DNA of 64,000 nt, from NCBI RefSeq assembly GCF_001874525.1, contig NZ_LKAQ01000004.1:1230937-1294936 (forward strand). Direction: 5' to 3'. The first letter of the stretch is position 1; each line of letters begins with the position of its first letter. Source of the stretch: Pseudodesulfovibrio hydrargyri. Its GTDB lineage: Bacteria; Desulfobacterota; Desulfovibrionia; Desulfovibrionales; Desulfovibrionaceae. Positions 63,705-64,000 of the stretch are shown here, piece after piece. Under the pieces are notes generated by a model, which saw only the letters and a list, made by a program, of their open reading frames with translations, did not search any database and was not told where the DNA came from. The translations under genes were made by a program, and so were the position numbers.

Positions 63705-64000
63705 TCAATCGGCCTGGGTTGCTTCGGCCGCGTACAGGCCGACCCAGCCGTCCATGAAGGTCCGTTCCAGCCGCGCGGACAGACCGGCATGGGCCAGGAG
63801 GGGGACCGCGCCGCCGCCCGCCATATACTCCAGGAAGCGGGCGTGGTGGCCGCGCCCGGCCAGCCGCTCCACCAGGCGGATGGCCCGGCCCGTGAGCCAG
63901 GATTGGCCCGGCCCGGTGGGCAGGTAGTCGGCGATAAGGATCGGGCCGCCCGGCCGGACCACGCGGCGCGCCTCGGCCAGGATGGCGCGGGCCGTGTGAA
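63705..64000 (-). CDS. Class I SAM-dependent methyltransferase, C-terminal fragment
   Basis: The frame runs from the right edge, so the start is outside the window. The visible ~98 residues include AILAEARRVVRPGGPILIADYLPTG (motif III-IV of UbiE/Methyltransf_11-type methyltransferases) and a C-terminal part ending AGLSARLERTFMDGWVGLYAAEATQAD. Substrate not predictable. Confidence 0.7.
   Translation of the reverse strand, partial: HTARAILAEARRVVRPGGPILIADYLPTGPGQSWLTGRAIRLVERLAGRGHHARFLEYMAGGGAVPLLAHAGLSARLERTFMDGWVGLYAAEATQAD

Overview
The window is GC-rich, gene-dense bacterial chromosome. Its gene content points to a Desulfovibrio-type sulfate reducer (Desulfovibrionaceae, perhaps Pseudodesulfovibrio-like). 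Supporting this are the metX-metW pair, a short MetH, a split ATP synthase locus (atpZ-atpI-atpB-atpE without F1 genes) followed by rex, a membrane polyferredoxin, and class II fructose bisphosphatase beside transketolase. The genus is an inference. I see no prophage, insertion sequence, CRISPR array, rRNA or tRNA.

Layout. 0-4 kb: end of a rhodanese gene, a fosX-like gene broken by one frameshift, a histidine-rich metal exporter with its MarR regulator behind two matching palindromes, then metX-metW. 4-21 kb: an accessory island with almost all genes on the minus strand. It holds two aldo-keto reductases, an iron-type alcohol dehydrogenase, flavodoxin-like reductases, cupins, a carboxymuconolactone decarboxylase-like protein, cyclophilin-like proteins, a tautomerase, a Gfo/Idh oxidoreductase, an esterase-like hydrolase and MFS and NhaC transporters. 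It ends at a divergent YqhC-like AraC regulator, and looks like an aldehyde/electrophile detoxification regulon with several enzyme types present in both cytoplasmic and exported form. 21-25.5 kb: DUF362 protein plus a membrane polyferredoxin, a LysR regulator and a DUF169 protein. 25.7-37.5 kb: glycosyltransferases, radical SAM protein, deacetylase, GNAT, WbuC-like cupin, DMT transporters, TatD, PilZ (cell-surface and housekeeping genes). 37.6-46.2 kb: a QueG-like Fe-S protein, then a minus-strand run rpoH-TPR lipoprotein-lipoprotein-hypothetical-rpiB-tkt-glpX. 46.5-56 kb: metH, thioredoxin-like lipoprotein, GNAT, hpt, a zinc-ribbon/DUF3426 protein, atpZIBE, rex and a PhoB-type regulator. 56-64 kb: a small unknown protein, a GGDEF protein, a DegT aminotransferase, a PrsW-like protease, hisI-hisG, terC and a methyltransferase fragment.

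The least explained content lies between genes. Several long intergenic stretches carry mosaic, highly structured repeats. One ~265-nt element occurs twice, 29 kb apart in opposite orientation, and its helices differ by compensatory base changes. A short hairpin module occurs four times with differing but still paired stems. Two further repeat families occur two and three times. A separate three-hairpin array with mutually exchangeable arms lies between two convergent genes at 25.5 kb. These are the best candidates for something undescribed.
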